A DNA stretch of 45,865 bases from Nocardia acidivorans NBRC 108247 (GCF_001625085.1 NZ_BDAW01000069.1:1-45865), one strand, 5' to 3'. Counted from the stretch's first letter, positions 1 through 9,650 are shown. Notes: a model not told the origin generated them from the letters alone. Numbers and translations: made by a program.

Positions 1-179
1 AGCGCAAGCCCCCGCCCGAGCGCCGCGCCAATCCGGCCGAGCGCGCCAATCCGGCCGCCGCCGCCGAACCGCGCCGCCGGCGTGCGCAGAACCCCCGTGC
101 GCAGAACCCCGAGGTGCCGCCGCATCCGCGCCCGAATGTGCGCTACCGCGAACGCGATTCGGGTCGCATCGAGCGCTAG
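1..179 (+). CDS. C-terminal end of a DUF6542-like protein (partial)
   Basis: The third forward frame is open from the window edge to a TAG at 177-179 and gives about 58 residues rich in Pro, Arg and Ala (repeats of the type RANPAER and RAQNP, ending GRIER). This is a disordered basic tail with no catalytic motif, so the sequence alone does not identify it. The call comes from context: it converges on ispH, and in mycobacteria the neighbour in this place and orientation is the Rv1111c-type DUF6542 protein, which has such a tail. The start lies outside the window. Confidence 0.55.
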   Translation, partial: RKPPPERRANPAERANPAAAAEPRRRRAQNPRAQNPEVPPHPRPNVRYRERDSGRIER

Positions 180-210
180 GGGCGAACAGGCTCCCGCCTT
201 CGTGACAAAG

Positions 211-260
211 AAGAATCCCCGCACCCCCGCGAATTATCGCGTCGGGTACGGGGATTCGTC
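211..260. terminator. Bidirectional terminator between converging genes
   Basis: GAATCCCCG (213-221) pairs with CGGGGATTC (249-257); the stem continues inward through ACCC/GGGT. It lies between the stop of the left-hand gene and the stop of ispH and can serve both. Confidence 0.75.
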
Positions 261-274
261 GTAGGTGGCGGCGT

Positions 275-1276
275 CTAGCTACGCGCGGTGCGCAATTCGC
301 GCGGCAGCGAGAAGACCAGCGTCTCATTGGCGGTGGTGACCGGCTGCACCTCGCCGAAGCCGTGCTGGGCCAGCATCTCCAGCACGCCCTCGACCAGAAT
401 CTCCGGTACCGAGGCACCGGAGGTGAGGCCGATCGTCCGCACGCCCTCGAACCAGGCCGGATCCACCTCGCGCGCGTAGTCGACCAGGTGCGCCGCACCC
501 GCTCCCGCGGTCAGCGCGACCTCGACCAGGCGCACCGAATTGGAGGAGTTGCGCGAGCCGACCACGATCACCAGATCGCACGCCGGGGCCATGGCCTTGA
601 CCGCGGTCTGCCGATTGGAGGTGGCGTAGCAGATGTCATCGCTGGGCGGATCCTGCAGATTCGGGAACTTGGCCCGCAGCCGATGCACCGTCTCCATGGT
701 CTCGTCCACCGACAGCGTGGTCTGCGAGAGCCAGATCACCTTGTTCTCATCGCGCACGGTGATCGCGTCGACCGCATCCGGGCCGTCCACCAGCTGCACA
801 TGATCGGGGGCCTCGCCCGCGGTGCCCTCGACCTCCTCGTGCCCCTCATGCCCGATGAGCAGAATGTCGAAATCATCGCGCGCGAACCGCTTGGCCTCCT
901 GGTGCACCTTGGTGACCAGCGGGCAGGTGGCGTCGATGGTGTGCAGATTGCGCTCGGCGGCCGACTCGTGCACCGCCGGGGAGACTCCGTGCGCGGAGAA
1001 CACCACGAGCGCACCCTCGGGCACCTCGTCGGTCTCGTCCACGAAGATCACCCCGCGGTCCCGCAGCGTCTCCACCACATGCCGGTTGTGCACGATTTCC
1101 TTGCGCACATAAATGGGCGCACCGTGCTTTTCGAGCGCTTTCTCCACCGTCACCACCGCGCGGTCGACACCGGCGCAATAGCCGCGCGGTTCAGCGAGCA
1201 GAACGCGCTTCGGGGCGTCGGCATCCACACCAGCGGACCGGACGATTCCGACATTCAAAGGGATAGCCGAGGACAT
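275..1276 (-). CDS. ispH: 4-hydroxy-3-methylbut-2-enyl diphosphate reductase
   Basis: IspH (LytB) catalyses the last step of the methylerythritol phosphate pathway, reducing HMBPP to IPP and DMAPP with a [4Fe-4S] cluster. The 333-residue product keeps the three cluster cysteines: Cys34 in GYCAGVDRAV, Cys118 in DATCPLVTKVH and Cys216 in ICYATSNRQ. His63 (IVHN) and His96 (SAHGV) are the substrate-binding histidines. The start ATG at 1276 is preceded by GAGGTG; a longer open frame to 1333 adds 19 residues without a ribosome site or conservation. It converges with the gene at the window start and diverges from the lipid-droplet protein gene. Mycobacteriales often have two lytB copies; this one fits the lytB2 (Rv1110) place. 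Confidence 0.96.
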   Translation of the reverse strand: MSSAIPLNVGIVRSAGVDADAPKRVLLAEPRGYCAGVDRAVVTVEKALEKHGAPIYVRKEIVHNRHVVETLRDRGVIFVDETDEVPEGALVVFSAHGVSPAVHESAAERNLHTIDATCPLVTKVHQEAKRFARDDFDILLIGHEGHEEVEGTAGEAPDHVQLVDGPDAVDAITVRDENKVIWLSQTTLSVDETMETVHRLRAKFPNLQDPPSDDICYATSNRQTAVKAMAPACDLVIVVGSRNSSNSVRLVEVALTAGAGAAHLVDYAREVDPAWFEGVRTIGLTSGASVPEILVEGVLEMLAQHGFGEVQPVTTANETLVFSLPRELRTARS

Positions 1277-1423
1277 GCACCTCAGAATACTGGCCGCACG
1301 CGTGGCCTGCCCCCCGGCTATAGGCGACACCACACCCGCCTATCGCTCGCCCATTCTCCGGCGACGAACCGAAAATACCGCTCTCACCTTTGCATCACAC
1401 GGCGTTTCGGGCAGGCTAGGGGC

Positions 1424-2098
1424 ATGTTCCGACCTCCGTTCCTGGCCCGGGTCGCCGCCGGGGCTGCTGTCTATGCCCTAGAGGAAACCCGGCGGCTACC
1501 TGCCAGTGCAATCAATTTCCCGATCACCGCGATCAGTCAGCTGCTGCAGACCACCATGCATCTGCAGCAGTTCGTGACCAGCCTCGCTCTCAAGGGTGAC
1601 GCCGTTTTCGACCGTTTGGTCAATCAGCCGGAAGAACAACCGGCCTGGGCCACGTTCGATGAGGACGAGGTATTCGAGCAAACCCCCAGCGCCGCCCCGG
1701 AATCGGCGCGCAAGAGCAGTTTCGATCTGTTCGAACCGGTCGATTCAGTCGATTCGGTCGAGGAAACTCCGGTCGCCACCCCGCCCGAACCCGTTGTCGA
1801 CGAGCCGGAACCGGTTGCGGCCGAACCGGAGCCGGTCGCCGAATCGGAGATCAACACGCCCGCAACGGCTTCCACGGCGTCCACCAATGGTCACAACGGC
1901 AGTGCGCCGGTGCTGGAGCCCGAGGTGGCCATCCGCTACGACTACACCAATATGACCCTGGCTCAGCTGCGTGCCCGGCTGCGCATGCTCACCGTCGAGG
2001 ATCTGGCCTCGCTGCTCGATTACGAACAGCACACCCGCGACCGCGCGCCGTTCGTCACCATGTTGACGAATCGGATCGCGACCGTTCAGGCCAAGTGA
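1424..2098 (+). CDS. Lipid droplet-associated protein, Rv1109c type
   Basis: The 224-residue protein has three parts. A hydrophobic or amphipathic N-terminus (about 1-60: FLARVAAGAAVYALEE, then SAINFPITAISQLL) would suit binding to the lipid surface. An acidic Pro/Val/Glu-rich linker follows (about 75-165, many EPEPV units). The conserved C-terminal helical segment (about 172-224) contains YTNMTLAQLRARLR and DLASLLDYEQHTRDR. This layout and the position between ispH and xseA match the actinobacterial family annotated as lipid droplet-associated (Rv1109c). The ATG lies 4 nt after an AGGGG-like stretch. The linker length is likely to vary between species. No enzymatic motif is visible. Confidence 0.82.
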   Translation: MFRPPFLARVAAGAAVYALEETRRLPASAINFPITAISQLLQTTMHLQQFVTSLALKGDAVFDRLVNQPEEQPAWATFDEDEVFEQTPSAAPESARKSSFDLFEPVDSVDSVEETPVATPPEPVVDEPEPVAAEPEPVAESEINTPATASTASTNGHNGSAPVLEPEVAIRYDYTNMTLAQLRARLRMLTVEDLASLLDYEQHTRDRAPFVTMLTNRIATVQAK

Positions 2099-2110
2099 TT
2101 CCAACCCCCT

Positions 2111-2156
2111 GAGCGCCGACTACCCGTGGCCGGGTACGCCCGGATGGTCGGCGCTC
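2111..2156 (+). terminator. Terminator after the lipid-droplet protein gene
   Basis: GAGCGCCGAC (2111-2120) is complementary to GTCGGCGCTC (2147-2156); a smaller TACCC/GGGTA hairpin sits in the loop. It lies 12 nt after the stop codon. Confidence 0.7.
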
Positions 2157-2213
2157 TCTCATGTCCGGAGTAGGTTTCGGCGGGTGTGAGCACATCCCAT
2201 CGGTGGGTGCTGC

Positions 2214-2219
2214 CAGAAT
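2214..2219 (+). promoter_or_regulatory. -10 box of a leaderless xseA promoter
   Basis: CAGAAT, then 7 nt, then the GTG start. No Shine-Dalgarno is present. Confidence 0.5.
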
Positions 2220-2226
2220 CGGTGCG

Positions 2227-3501
2227 GTGACCTCCGACCAACCGGCGAAGCCGACCAGTACCGCGGATAGTCCGATGCCGGTGCGCACCATCGCCGTGAA
2301 GGTGTCGCAGTGGATCGACCGGTTGGGCGCGGTCTGGGTCGACGGGCAGATCACCCAGATCAATCTGCGGCCAGGTACCCGCACCGCGTTCCTGGTGCTG
2401 CGCGATACCGCCGCCGATATGTCGCTCACCGTCACCTGCGATCCGGATCTGCTGCGCAATTCCCCGGTGCCGCTACAGGAGGGCAGCCGGGTGGTGGTCT
2501 ACGGCAAACTCTCGTTCTTCACCGCGCGCGGCACGGTGTCCTTGCGCGTCACCGAGATTCGACCCGTCGGCATCGGCGAACTGCTCGCGCGGATCGCGCG
2601 GCTGCGGGCGCTACTGGAGGCCGAGGGCCTGTTCGACCCGCGGCTCAAACGCCCGATTCCGTTCCTGCCCAATCGCATCGGACTCATCACCGGCCGCGCG
2701 AGCGCCGCCGAGCACGATGTGGTGACGGTGGCGACACAGCGCTGGCCCGCGGTGCGTTTCGATATTCGCAATACGGCCGTGCAGGGGCCGACCGCCGTAC
2801 CGCAGATTCTGGAGGCGCTGGCGGCGCTGGACGCCGATCCGCGGATCGATGTGATCGTACTGGCGCGCGGCGGCGGCAGCGTCGAGGATCTACTGCCGTT
2901 CTCCGATGAGACGCTGTGCCGCGCAATAGTTTCCGCCAAGACGCCGATCGTCAGCGCGATCGGCCACGAACCGGATAATCCGCTCAGCGACTATGTCGCG
3001 GACCTGCGCGCGGCCACCCCGACCGACGCCGCCAAGCGCATCGTGCCCGATGCCGCCGCCGAGGCCGCGCTGCTGCGCGAACTCCAGGCCCGCGCCGCCG
3101 CCGCGCTGCGCGGCTGGGTGGATCGCGAATCCCGTGCGCTGCAACAGCTTCGATCCCGGCCGGTGCTCGCCGACCCGCTGCGACTACTGGATCAGCGGCA
3201 CGATGAGGTGGAGCGGTTCCGCACCGCCGCGCGGCGCGCCATCAATCAGTCGCTGAGCACCGAATCCACCGCCACCCGGCATCTGCGGGAGAAGCTCTCC
3301 GCGCTCGGCCCCGCCGCCACGCTCGCGCGCGGTTATGCGGTGGTACAGAAGGTTATCGGTAAGGAACGCGAGGTGGTGCGCTCCATCGACGATGCCCCCG
3401 CGGGCAGTCAGCTTCGCATCCGAGTGGCGGACGGTGCGCTCACCGCCGCCGCGCTCGGCTCCCAATCCCTGCGTCCCCGAAAGGAATCCACCCCCGAATG
3501 A
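2227..3501 (+). CDS. xseA: Exodeoxyribonuclease VII large subunit
   Basis: XseA is the catalytic and DNA-binding subunit of exonuclease VII, which degrades single-stranded DNA from both ends. The 424-residue product starts with an OB-fold (about 12-115, including WVDGQITQINLRPG) followed by the exonuclease domain with ARGGGSVEDLLPFSDE (about 212-227) and the HEPDNPL and DLRAATPTDAA segments (about 248-270). I chose GTG 2227 over ATG 2161: the extra N-terminus is not conserved, and GTG lies exactly 7 nt after a CAGAAT -10-like box, i.e. a leaderless start. The stop overlaps the xseB start by ATGA, so the two are translationally coupled. Confidence 0.95.
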   Translation: MTSDQPAKPTSTADSPMPVRTIAVKVSQWIDRLGAVWVDGQITQINLRPGTRTAFLVLRDTAADMSLTVTCDPDLLRNSPVPLQEGSRVVVYGKLSFFTARGTVSLRVTEIRPVGIGELLARIARLRALLEAEGLFDPRLKRPIPFLPNRIGLITGRASAAEHDVVTVATQRWPAVRFDIRNTAVQGPTAVPQILEALAALDADPRIDVIVLARGGGSVEDLLPFSDETLCRAIVSAKTPIVSAIGHEPDNPLSDYVADLRAATPTDAAKRIVPDAAAEAALLRELQARAAAALRGWVDRESRALQQLRSRPVLADPLRLLDQRHDEVERFRTAARRAINQSLSTESTATRHLREKLSALGPAATLARGYAVVQKVIGKEREVVRSIDDAPAGSQLRIRVADGALTAAALGSQSLRPRKESTPE

Positions 3502-3722
3502 CTGATACCGACCTCGCCGAGATCGCCACTTTCGGCTATGAACGCGCCCGTGACGAACTCGTCAATGTGGTGAAGATGCTCGAACAGGGCGGCCTCGACC
3601 TGGACGATTCACTCACCCTCTGGGAGCGCGGGGAGGCGCTCGCCAATCGATGTGAGGAACACCTCGCGGGCGCCCGCAAACGCGTGGAAGACGCACTCGC
3701 GCACCGGTCCGAGGAGGGCTGA
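3498..3722 (+). CDS. xseB: Exodeoxyribonuclease VII small subunit
   Basis: The 74-residue acidic helical protein has the XseB core FGYERARDELVNVV, LEQGGLDLDDSLTLWERGE and ALANRCEEHL. XseB binds in several copies to the XseA stalk and is needed for exonuclease VII activity. The length is normal for the family. The ATG overlaps the xseA stop (ATGA), which is the usual arrangement. Confidence 0.95.
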   Translation: MTDTDLAEIATFGYERARDELVNVVKMLEQGGLDLDDSLTLWERGEALANRCEEHLAGARKRVEDALAHRSEEG

Positions 3723-3755
3723 GCGCGATCTGATCGACGCCGGAGGCCGCCGCGG

Positions 3756-3787
3756 GTGTGGATCCCGGCCCAAAGCGCCGGGATGAC
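3756..3787 (+). repeat. Palindromic intergenic repeat, copy A (single arm)
   Basis: GTGTGGATCCCGGCC, a short AT-containing spacer, then GCCGGGATGAC. The two halves CCCGGC/GCCGGG fold into a small hairpin. It lies 34 nt after the xseB stop and shares its sequence with copies at 5868, 9526, 10148 and 15075. Confidence 0.8.
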
Positions 3788-3950
3788 GGAGGTTCGGCGC
3801 GCGGCACGGCCGGGATCCAGGTACGCGGAAGGCGGGCCGGAACCGGGCACACGGGAAGACTGGGCCGGACGCGCGGGAGGATTGAGACCAGTCGCAGCAA
3901 GGCCCGGCTGGAGCGCGAGGTCTGGAGCCAGGCGGTCGGGAGGGCCGGGG

Positions 3951-4502
3951 CTAGGTGCGCGGGAGGGCCGGGGCGTTGCCGATCGCGGTGGCGAGGACGG
4001 TGAAGGATCCGGCGTTGCCCGCGCCCTTGATCAGGACCCGGGTGTCGCCGAAGTCGGTGATCCAGGCGGGTTCGGTGCCGGGTTCGGCGTAGACGACCCA
4101 TTTGCGCGCCCCGACCTGCTGGGTGCCGGTGGCGTAGCGGGTGCCGACGATCTTCTTGGCCAGCACCTCCTCGGCCGCATTGGATTGGGTCAGCTGCATA
4201 TAGCTGCCCTGCGGGGTGATGTAGCCGACGGTGCTCGAGACACCGGGATCGCGACTGCCGGAGTTGGGTTTCCAGTCGGCGGGCAGCGCGGGCTCGCGAA
4301 TGTCGAACGGCAGCTGACGCGCGTCCTCGGCGAGTGCGGTGTGCGCGTCGAAGTTCGGGATCTGGCCCGCGGTCGGACCATTGGCGCTGAAGGTGCACTG
4401 GCTGGCGATGCCAGCGATGACCAGGCAGATCAGGACCAGGGGTAGGAGGGACCAGAACAGGTCCTTCCAGTCGTTCATGATCCGCGGCTTCGTGTTCGGC
4501 AC
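3951..4502 (-). CDS. DUF4245 membrane-anchored protein
   Basis: One transmembrane helix (about 14-33: WSLLPLVLICLVIAGIA) near the N-terminus is followed by an extracytoplasmic domain of about 150 residues. LPADWKPNSG, YITPQGSYMQLTQSN, WVVYAEPG and the closing FTVLATAIGNAPAL are typical of DUF4245, a family of unknown function found in actinobacteria. It is divergent to glpX, as Rv1100 is to Rv1099c. The start is uncertain: GTG 4502 directly follows a G-rich stretch; TTG 4526, GTG 4517 and ATG 4478 are alternatives that do not change the domain. Confidence 0.83.
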   Translation of the reverse strand: MPNTKPRIMNDWKDLFWSLLPLVLICLVIAGIASQCTFSANGPTAGQIPNFDAHTALAEDARQLPFDIREPALPADWKPNSGSRDPGVSSTVGYITPQGSYMQLTQSNAAEEVLAKKIVGTRYATGTQQVGARKWVVYAEPGTEPAWITDFGDTRVLIKGAGNAGSFTVLATAIGNAPALPRT

Positions 4503-4550
4503 GCCCCCAGTATCCACGGTGACCAATTTGCCTCCGCTCCGCTCCGGCGG

Positions 4551-4643
4551 TTCGTGGCCCTGTCACCCCATTTCTTCCCTCCCTCCGCTCCTTCGCTGCG
4601 CTCCCCCGCTCCGCTCAGTCCAGAAATGGGGGCGGGCCACGAA
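4551..4643. repeat. Long imperfect inverted repeat in the DUF4245-glpX divergent gap
   Basis: Left arm TTCGTGGCCC plus CCCCATTTCT (4551-4575) is complementary to AGAAATGGGG plus GGGCCACGAA (4622-4643) with a few unpaired bases. The 46-nt loop is a pyrimidine-rich GCTCCGCTCC-type tract. It may be a small mobile or structural element; no transposase is nearby. Confidence 0.7.
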
Positions 4644-4733
4644 CATGAACGTGATCTGGGCAAGATGTGGAACGCGAGTACTTGTCTAGGGCAGTTGGGC
4701 GCAATGAGACAATTCACGCAGCAGTAGACAACC

Positions 4734-4740
4734 AAGGAGG
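4734..4740 (+). promoter_or_regulatory. Strong Shine-Dalgarno of glpX
   Basis: AAGGAGG with 7 nt to ATG 4748. It fixes the glpX start and excludes the longer open frame that begins at 4667. Confidence 0.85.
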
Positions 4741-4747
4741 CACCGTA

Positions 4748-5791
4748 ATGACGGCACCCACGCCCGCACCCAGCCGCCGCGAGGCCCCGGACCGTAATCT
4801 CGCGCTGGAGTTGGTCCGGGTCACCGAGGCCGGCGCCATGGCCGCGGGACGCTGGGTCGGACGCGGTGACAAGGAGGGTGGCGACGGCGCCGCCGTCGAC
4901 GCCATGCGCCAGCTGGTGTCAACCGTGTCGATGCGCGGCATCGTGGTCATCGGTGAGGGCGAGAAGGACGAAGCGCCCATGCTCTACAACGGCGAACTCG
5001 TCGGCAATGGCGAGGGCGCGGAACTCGACTTCGCGGTCGACCCGATCGACGGCACCACGCTGATGTCCAAGGGCTCGCCCGGCGCGATCTCGGTGCTGGC
5101 CGTGGCCGAGCGCGGCGCCATGTTCGATCCCTCGGCCGTGTTCTACATGGAGAAGATCGCCGTCGGCCCGGACGCCGCCGATGTCATCGACCTCTCCGCC
5201 CCAATCGCGGAGAACCTACGCCGGGTCGCCAAGGCCAAGAACTCCTTCGTCTCGGACCTGACCGTCTGCATCCTGGACCGCCCCCGGCACGAGCCGCATA
5301 TGCGCGAGGTCCGCGAGGCCGGCGCCCGCATCCGCCTGATCTCCGACGGTGACGTCGCCGGCGCGATCGCCTGTGCCCGTCCGGAATCCGGCGTCGACCT
5401 GCTCATCGGTATCGGCGGCACCCCCGAGGGCATTATCGCCGCGGCCGCGATGCGCTGCATGGGCGGTGCGCTGCAGGCCAAGCTGGCCCCGAAGGACGAG
5501 GCCGAGCGGCAGAAGGCCATCGACGCCGGACACGATCTGGATCGGGTGCTCGGCACCGAGGATCTGGTCTCCGGTGAGGACGTCTTCTTCAGCGCCACCG
5601 GCGTCACCGACGGTGATCTGCTGCGCGGCGTGCGCTACTACGGCGGCGGCGCGTACACCCAGTCCATCGTCATGCGCGCCAAGTCCGGCACCGTGCGCAT
5701 GGTGGACGCCTACCACCGCCTGACCAAGCTGCGCGAGTACGCCTCGGTCGATTTCGTCGGCGACGAGGATGCCAGCCCGCCGATGTTCTGA
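4748..5791 (+). CDS. glpX: Class II fructose-1,6-bisphosphatase
   Basis: GlpX hydrolyses fructose 1,6-bisphosphate to fructose 6-phosphate and is the gluconeogenic FBPase of mycobacteria and relatives. The 347-residue protein shows the metal-binding DPIDGTT (Asp98-Thr104), the GEGEKDEAPML loop with a metal-ligand Glu, LISDGDVAGAI, IGIGGTPEGI and MRCMGGALQAKL. The length is normal. It precedes fumC on the same strand, but about 250 bp with a repeat element separate them and fumC has its own promoter-like box, so they need not share a transcript. Confidence 0.96.
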   Translation: MTAPTPAPSRREAPDRNLALELVRVTEAGAMAAGRWVGRGDKEGGDGAAVDAMRQLVSTVSMRGIVVIGEGEKDEAPMLYNGELVGNGEGAELDFAVDPIDGTTLMSKGSPGAISVLAVAERGAMFDPSAVFYMEKIAVGPDAADVIDLSAPIAENLRRVAKAKNSFVSDLTVCILDRPRHEPHMREVREAGARIRLISDGDVAGAIACARPESGVDLLIGIGGTPEGIIAAAAMRCMGGALQAKLAPKDEAERQKAIDAGHDLDRVLGTEDLVSGEDVFFSATGVTDGDLLRGVRYYGGGAYTQSIVMRAKSGTVRMVDAYHRLTKLREYASVDFVGDEDASPPMF

Positions 5792-5867
5792 GCCTGGGCA
5801 GGCCCGGAAGAAGTATTGAATCCCGCACCGGGGCAATAACTTCGGACGTCTCCTGCGGACGTCCCCC

Positions 5868-5942
5868 CGTCATCCGGCAAGTCTTTGGCCGGGATCCACA
5901 CGATCGCGGTGGATCCCGGCCAAGAAGCGCGCCGGGATGACG
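5868..5942. repeat. Palindromic intergenic repeat, copy B (inverted pair)
   Basis: CGTCATCCGGC then GGCCGGGATCCACAC, a short spacer, and the inverted half GTGGATCCCGGCC ending GCCGGGATGACG. Two half-elements face each other, so the whole can fold into one long stem. It lies between glpX and fumC. Confidence 0.82.
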
Positions 5943-6031
5943 AGGGGGTGGCGTCGGCCGTCACCGTATTCCCGACCGCGCGTGTGCGGATTCTCCCAAG
6001 CGTGGCACCCCCACGCACCCCCGTCCCGGCC

Positions 6032-6037
6032 TAGGGT
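6032..6037 (+). promoter_or_regulatory. -10 box of a leaderless fumC promoter
   Basis: TAGGGT, 7 nt, then ATG 6045; there is no Shine-Dalgarno. The same layout is seen at many starts in this window. Confidence 0.6.
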
Positions 6038-6044
6038 CGAACCC

Positions 6045-7451
<1,407 letters not shown>

Positions 7452-7462
7452 GACGCGACGAC

Positions 7463-7498
7463 AAAGGGGCCCGGTGACTGACGGTCACCGGACCCTTT
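7463..7498 (+). terminator. fumC terminator
   Basis: AAAGGG..CCGGTGAC pairs with GTCACCGG.CCCTTT around a TGAC loop and ends in a short T run. It lies between fumC and the converging monooxygenase gene. Confidence 0.85.
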
Positions 7499-7507
7499 TG
7501 TCGAATA

Positions 7508-8692
7508 TCACCGCGCCGCAATGATTTCCGGGTAGTTCGTCAGCTCGATGTCGTTCTTGGACTTCTCGGTGGCCTTCATCATCATGCCGAAGGCCCACGA
7601 GGTCAGGAACCAGTTGCGGAAACGCAGGCCCAGCGCGGTCTTGGGGGCGAGGAACGGTCCGGCGTTGGCACCGCCCGCCAGTTTGCTGTAGCGCTTCATC
7701 ATCTCCTGGTAGCGCGGGAAGGCGACGGTGTGATCGCCGTCGGCGAGGGCCAATTCACCGGCCAGCACGTACGCGCCGACCACCGCCAGCCCGGTGCCGA
7801 ATCCGGCCATGGTGTTGCCGTAACCGGAATCGCCGAGCAGGGCCACGCGGCCATTGACGAAGTTCTTCATCCTCACCTTCGCGACGGAGTCCAGGAAGAA
7901 GCTGTTCAGCCGGGGCAGATCGGCCAGCATCTGGGGCACCTGCCAACCGAGGCCGGCGAACTTCTCGGCGACGATGCGTCGCTGCTCGTCGAGATCGTCC
8001 CGGTCGAAATCGAGCTTGGGCGAGGCGAACAGGTACATCTGCCCGGCCTTGGAGCTGCCCAGCGATGCCAGCCGTCCCGGGGTGTTCAGCGCGTAGGACA
8101 CCGCCCGCACCCGCGGCGCGTCCGGCCGCGTCTCCCGGTTCGAGGCCCCCGCGATGCTGTAGTAGTGGCCCTGGTGCTTGACGAACTTCTCCTCCGGGCC
8201 GAAGGCCAGCGTGCGCACCCGGGAGTGGATGCCGTCCGCGCCGAAGACCAGGTCGAAGGTGCGGGCCGGGGCGTGCCGGAACTCCACGCGCACACCGGTT
8301 TCGGTCTCGTCGAGCGCGGTGATGGTGTCGCCGAACAGGTATTCGCAGCGGTCCGCGGTGCGCTCGTACATGACCTCGGACAGGTCGCCGCGCAGGATCT
8401 CGATATCGCCGCCGGTGAAGTCGCCCGAGATGAGCGCCTGCTGGTTGCCCGCCTCGTCGACGATGACGATATCGGTCTTACCGGTCTGACGGGCCTTGAC
8501 GTCCTCCAGGATGCCCATGTACTCGAGCACCGTCATATGGGTCTCGCCGGTGAAGTCGACGGCCTGACCGCCCTGGCGCAGGGCCGGGGCCTTCTCCACG
8601 ACGGTGACCTGGAAGCCGTAGCGGTCGAGCCAGTAGGCCAGGGCGGGCCCCGCGATCGAAGCGCCGGAGATGAGAACCGTGGTGTTTCGCAT
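7508..8692 (-). CDS. FAD-dependent monooxygenase (class A, Tet(X)-like fold)
   Basis: The 394-residue protein is a single-component flavin hydroxylase. The N-terminal FAD-binding Rossmann motif is ISGASIAGPALAYWL (about 8-22) with the acidic residue in VVEKAP; RGDLSEVMY carries the Arg contacting FAD; the DG motif is GADGIHSRVR (about 161-170); the GD motif is GRVALLGDSGY (about 285-295). Such enzymes hydroxylate aromatic compounds or inactivate antibiotics such as tetracyclines or rifamycins; the substrate cannot be read from sequence. It is divergent from a TetR-family gene 104 bp away, which probably controls it. Confidence 0.88.
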   Translation of the reverse strand: MRNTTVLISGASIAGPALAYWLDRYGFQVTVVEKAPALRQGGQAVDFTGETHMTVLEYMGILEDVKARQTGKTDIVIVDEAGNQQALISGDFTGGDIEILRGDLSEVMYERTADRCEYLFGDTITALDETETGVRVEFRHAPARTFDLVFGADGIHSRVRTLAFGPEEKFVKHQGHYYSIAGASNRETRPDAPRVRAVSYALNTPGRLASLGSSKAGQMYLFASPKLDFDRDDLDEQRRIVAEKFAGLGWQVPQMLADLPRLNSFFLDSVAKVRMKNFVNGRVALLGDSGYGNTMAGFGTGLAVVGAYVLAGELALADGDHTVAFPRYQEMMKRYSKLAGGANAGPFLAPKTALGLRFRNWFLTSWAFGMMMKATEKSKNDIELTNYPEIIAAR

Positions 8693-8713
8693 GATGTTGC
8701 CCTTCGAGTTATT

Positions 8714-8755
8714 GCGTCCTTCGGCCGCTGTTGTTGATTAGCGTATGCTGGACGC
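8714..8755. promoter_or_regulatory. Candidate operator in the monooxygenase-TetR divergent gap
   Basis: GCGTCC (8714-8719) and GGACGC (8750-8755) form a spaced inverted repeat in the 104-bp gap between the two starts, a usual place for TetR autoregulation. Short arms make this tentative. Confidence 0.35.
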
Positions 8756-8796
8756 AGAAGAACGTCAAGTGGAGACTTTTCCGGAAGGATGGCGAG

Positions 8797-9516
8797 ATGC
8801 CGACCGCTTTCGAACTGCTCTGGCCCCCACCCGCGCGCCCCAAACGCGGGCCCAAACCCTCCCTGACCCTGGAGGGCATCGTGAGCGAGGCGATCGCACT
8901 CGCCGACGCCGAGGGGCTGGCGAACCTTTCCATGCAGCGCCTGGCCGACCAGCTGGGGTGCGCCAAGATGGCGCTCTACCGGTATGTGCCCGGCAAATCC
9001 GAGCTGACCGCGCTCATGCTCGACACCGCCTTCGGGGCACCACCGGAAATGACTGCCGCACACACTGATTCGGCCGAACCGTGGCGGGCCTATCTGCGCG
9101 TCTGGACCGAGACCATCTACGACCGCTTCGGCGAGCACCCGTGGGCGCTGGAGCTGACGCCCGGCATTCGGCCACTGGGACCCAATGAGATGAGCTGGCT
9201 GGAACACGGACTCACCGCCCTGGACGGCTGCGCGCTGACCGCGGCCGAACGCTTCGACACCGTGGTGCTGCTACTCGGCCACGCGCGCAGCCTGTTACAG
9301 CAGGTGGGCGGCGTAGACGAGGACGCGGAGGCCGAACTGGCCAGGGAGATGGGCGCGGTGCTGATGCAGCACGGCGACCGCTTCCCCCAGGTCGCCGCCG
9401 CCCTGGCCGAACAGGGGACGCGGCCCGAGGACGATCCGGACCGCAATAACGCACTCGACTTCGGCATCGACCGGATCCTGGACGGCCTCGGGGCATACAT
9501 CGGCGGCCGGAAGTAG
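8797..9516 (+). CDS. TetR/AcrR family regulator with TetR_C-type ligand domain
   Basis: The 239-residue protein has a HTH at about 20-65 (LTLEGIVSEAIALADAEG, LSMQRLADQLG, ALYRYVPGKSEL) and a C-terminal part (YLRVWTETIYDRFGEHPWAL onward) like the tetracycline-repressor-type domain. Such repressors are usually released from the operator by a small drug-like ligand. ATG 8797 follows a purine-rich GGAAGGA stretch; an upstream ATG at 8731 adds 22 unconserved residues. Divergence from the flavin monooxygenase suggests a repressor plus detoxifying enzyme pair. Confidence 0.88.
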   Translation: MPTAFELLWPPPARPKRGPKPSLTLEGIVSEAIALADAEGLANLSMQRLADQLGCAKMALYRYVPGKSELTALMLDTAFGAPPEMTAAHTDSAEPWRAYLRVWTETIYDRFGEHPWALELTPGIRPLGPNEMSWLEHGLTALDGCALTAAERFDTVVLLLGHARSLLQQVGGVDEDAEAELAREMGAVLMQHGDRFPQVAAALAEQGTRPEDDPDRNNALDFGIDRILDGLGAYIGGRK

Positions 9517-9525
9517 GTTCGGCGG

Positions 9526-9559
9526 GTGGGGATCCCGGCCGCGAACAGGCCGGGATGAC
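9526..9559 (+). repeat. Palindromic intergenic repeat, copy C (single arm)
   Basis: GTGGGGATCCCGGCC...GGCCGGGATGAC, directly after the TetR gene stop. Confidence 0.75.
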
Positions 9560-9637
9560 AACCGTGCCCGCGCGCCCGCGAGGGTGCGAAGTCGAAGGCG
9601 ATGGCCCGAAGTCCTCCGAACGCGCGGGAACTCGGCC

Positions 9638-9643
9638 TAGAGT
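9638..9643 (+). promoter_or_regulatory. -10 box, leaderless promoter
   Basis: TAGAGT, 7 nt, ATG 9651. Confidence 0.55.
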
Positions 9644-9650
9644 CGAAAAT

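Noticed and set aside
362..1423. Long plus-strand open frame across ispH that runs into the lipid-droplet protein gene
   Set aside because: It is antisense to ispH, rich in His/Arg/Gly as expected of a GC-rich shadow frame; only the part from ATG 1424 has family features.
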